From a virus: a stretch of 37,522 nt of DNA. Numbering within the stretch: the stretch's first letter is position 1; each line of letters starts with the position of its first letter. The translations under genes were made by a program, and so were the position numbers. This document shows, in pieces, positions 36,212 through 37,522 of this stretch. The stretch spans positions 1 to 37,522 of IMG/VR virus record IMGVR_UViG_3300005288_000098. One strand, given 5' to 3'. Below the pieces are notes generated by a model. That model ran no database searches. It saw only the letters and a list, made by a program, of their open reading frames with translations, and was not told the origin of the DNA.

Positions 36212-37486
36212 ATGGCCAATAATTTTTCCAAAGAAGAGAAGGTTGCCTTCGACCAAGCCCTCGAAGGCTTCGAAGATGCCCTCGTCGTCGGCAAGCAGTT
36301 CAAAAAGTACCAGCTTGACGACGTGTCGGCCGAGCGCACCGGTAACACCGTGTGGCGCCCGCAGCCCTACATTGCGCAGTCGTTCACCGGCATCGACCAG
36401 AGCGCCAACTTCGCGCGCAACTACACGCAGCTGTCGGTCCCAACCACGCTGGGCTACAGCCACTCCGTGCCGCTGACCCTGAGCGCGACCGAACTGCGCG
36501 ACATGCTGCAAGAGCAGCGCCTGGGCAAAGCCGCGATGCAGCGCCTGGCTTCCGACATCAACCTCGACGCGTCCAACCTGGCCGCCCTGACGGGTACTGT
36601 CGTGGTCAAGCGCACCACCGCCGCCTCCGGCTTCGATGACGTCGCTGCGATTGACAGCGCGTTCAACCGCATGGGCGTGCCGATGTTCGACCGCCGCGCG
36701 AACTACTCCAGCGGCGACTACAACAGCATGGCGGCCAACCTGGCATCACGCACGCTGGACAACAGCAAATCGCTGACCGCCTACGAGCGCGCCATGGTGG
36801 GCAACATCGCCGGCTTCGACACCTACAAGCTGGATTACGCCTACCGCCTGACCGCCGCCGCTGGCGTCACGGTCACGGTCAACGGTGCGAACCAGCGCTA
36901 TGTGCCCAAGGCCACCAGCACGGCCACGACCGGCGAAATCAGCAACGTGGACAACCGCTACCAGAACCTGACCATCGGCGTGTCCAGTGGTGCGGTCAAG
37001 GTCGGCGACGCGTTCACCATTGCCGGCGTCAACGAGGTGCACCACATCACCAAGCAAGACACCGGCAGCCTGAAGACCTTCCGCATCACCGGCATCGTGT
37101 CGGGCGCGGGCGGCGCGGGCGTGGTGACCATCAGCCCGCCGATCATCGCGGCCGATTCGAGCGCGACCGATCCGGAACTGCAGTACAAGAACGTGACCGC
37201 AACGCCTGCATCGGGCGCGGCCATCACCTTCCTGAACACGGTCTCGGCTGCTGCCAATCCGTTCTGGCAAGGCGACTGCTTCGAGATCATGCCCGGCCGT
37301 TACAAGCCAGCGGAGAACTCGGGCATGGACATCATGACCGGCACGACCGAGAACGGCATCACCGTGACCATGAGCCGCCAGGGCGCGATTGGCGATCTGT
37401 CCACGAAGTACCGCTGGGATGTATTTTTTGGACTTGCCAATCTTCAGCCCGAAATGAGCGGAATTTCGTTGTTCGCGCAAAGTTGA
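36212..37486 (+). CDS. Major coat protein, P22 gp5-like
   Basis: 424 residues (P22 gp5 has 430). It has HK97-fold segments such as KKYQLDDVSAERTGNTVWRP and GYSHSVPLTLSATELRD. A P22-type region reads ISNVDNRYQNLTIGVSSG followed by VKVGDAFTIAGVNEVHH, matching NVDNRF...GDKISFAGV in P22 coat. The C-terminus ends PEMSGISLFAQ. It assembles the procapsid on the scaffold. Two terminator hairpins follow across the window ends. Confidence 0.94.
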   Translation: MANNFSKEEKVAFDQALEGFEDALVVGKQFKKYQLDDVSAERTGNTVWRPQPYIAQSFTGIDQSANFARNYTQLSVPTTLGYSHSVPLTLSATELRDMLQEQRLGKAAMQRLASDINLDASNLAALTGTVVVKRTTAASGFDDVAAIDSAFNRMGVPMFDRRANYSSGDYNSMAANLASRTLDNSKSLTAYERAMVGNIAGFDTYKLDYAYRLTAAAGVTVTVNGANQRYVPKATSTATTGEISNVDNRYQNLTIGVSSGAVKVGDAFTIAGVNEVHHITKQDTGSLKTFRITGIVSGAGGAGVVTISPPIIAADSSATDPELQYKNVTATPASGAAITFLNTVSAAANPFWQGDCFEIMPGRYKPAENSGMDIMTGTTENGITVTMSRQGAIGDLSTKYRWDVFFGLANLQPEMSGISLFAQS

Positions 37487-37496
37487 TTGAGTCTCC

Positions 37497-37521
37497 GCTC
37501 CGGGCTCGCGCCTGGAGCTTT
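37497..37521 (+). terminator. Hairpin just after the coat gene
   Basis: GCTCCGGGC (37497-37505) pairs with GCCTGGAGC (37510-37518), with one G-T wobble and loop TCGC, followed by TTT. With the hairpin at 8-35 it makes a tandem terminator when the ends are joined. Confidence 0.65.
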
Positions 37522-37522
37522 G

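Noticed and set aside
37515-37522. Eight-base terminal repeat as a phage direct terminal repeat or attachment core
   Set aside because: Far too short for a direct terminal repeat, and no integrase is present. Best read as overlap from linearising a circle, or chance.

Overview
This window looks like a complete or nearly complete genome of a P22-like short-tailed phage (podovirus) with lambdoid-style early genes. Every essential module is present once. Gene order is continuous across the two ends: the coat gene ends at 37486 and the next virion gene starts at 53. The last eight bases repeat the first eight, so the natural molecule or assembly is probably circular or circularly permuted. High GC, dense ATGA/GTGA/TGATG gene overlaps, and small phage proteins of the kind common in betaproteobacterial phages suggest a Burkholderiales host (perhaps Comamonadaceae). 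That host call is inference.

Layout. (1) 53-11902, rightward: head completion and tail genes. These are a HeH-like small protein, a HExxH protein, a P22 gp4-like tail accessory factor, four structural proteins including two repeat-rich ones, a gp10-like hub protein, an Ala-rich coiled coil that may be the tail needle, a cupin, three ejection proteins (the last with a lytic transglycosylase domain) and a tailspike. (2) 11899-13280, rightward: lysis cassette with small membrane proteins, a holin and a GH19 endolysin. (3) 13277-24126, leftward: early accessory operon of about 25 small genes, including DUF551-like proteins, a DEDDy exonuclease, a RecA-fold ATPase and a Dcm-like methylase. It is punctuated by intrinsic terminators. 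(4) 24126-24833: the genetic switch, with a cI-like repressor (leftward), a Cro-like protein (rightward), and left and right promoters carrying related operators. (5) 24833-30867, rightward: replication and recombination, with an O-like initiator containing an iteron origin, a DnaB helicase, small proteins, a DEDDh exonuclease, NinG and NinB. (6) 30868-31160: non-coding. (7) 31161-37486, rightward: terminase small and large subunits, portal, scaffold and coat.

The most interesting region is the switch. Both early promoters place a perfect TATAAT exactly six bases before an ATG, so the first gene on each side (Cro to the right, an undescribed 40-residue Arg/Lys-rich peptide to the left) is predicted to be read from a leaderless mRNA. 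A shared 15-bp operator, AACAR-N5-YTGTT, occurs at both promoters. The peptide lies upstream of several leftward terminators, which makes it a candidate N-like antiterminator, although that is speculative.

No integrase, excisionase, partition gene or recognisable late antiterminator (Q) is visible. The lifestyle is therefore uncertain: lysogeny control is present but integration genes are not.
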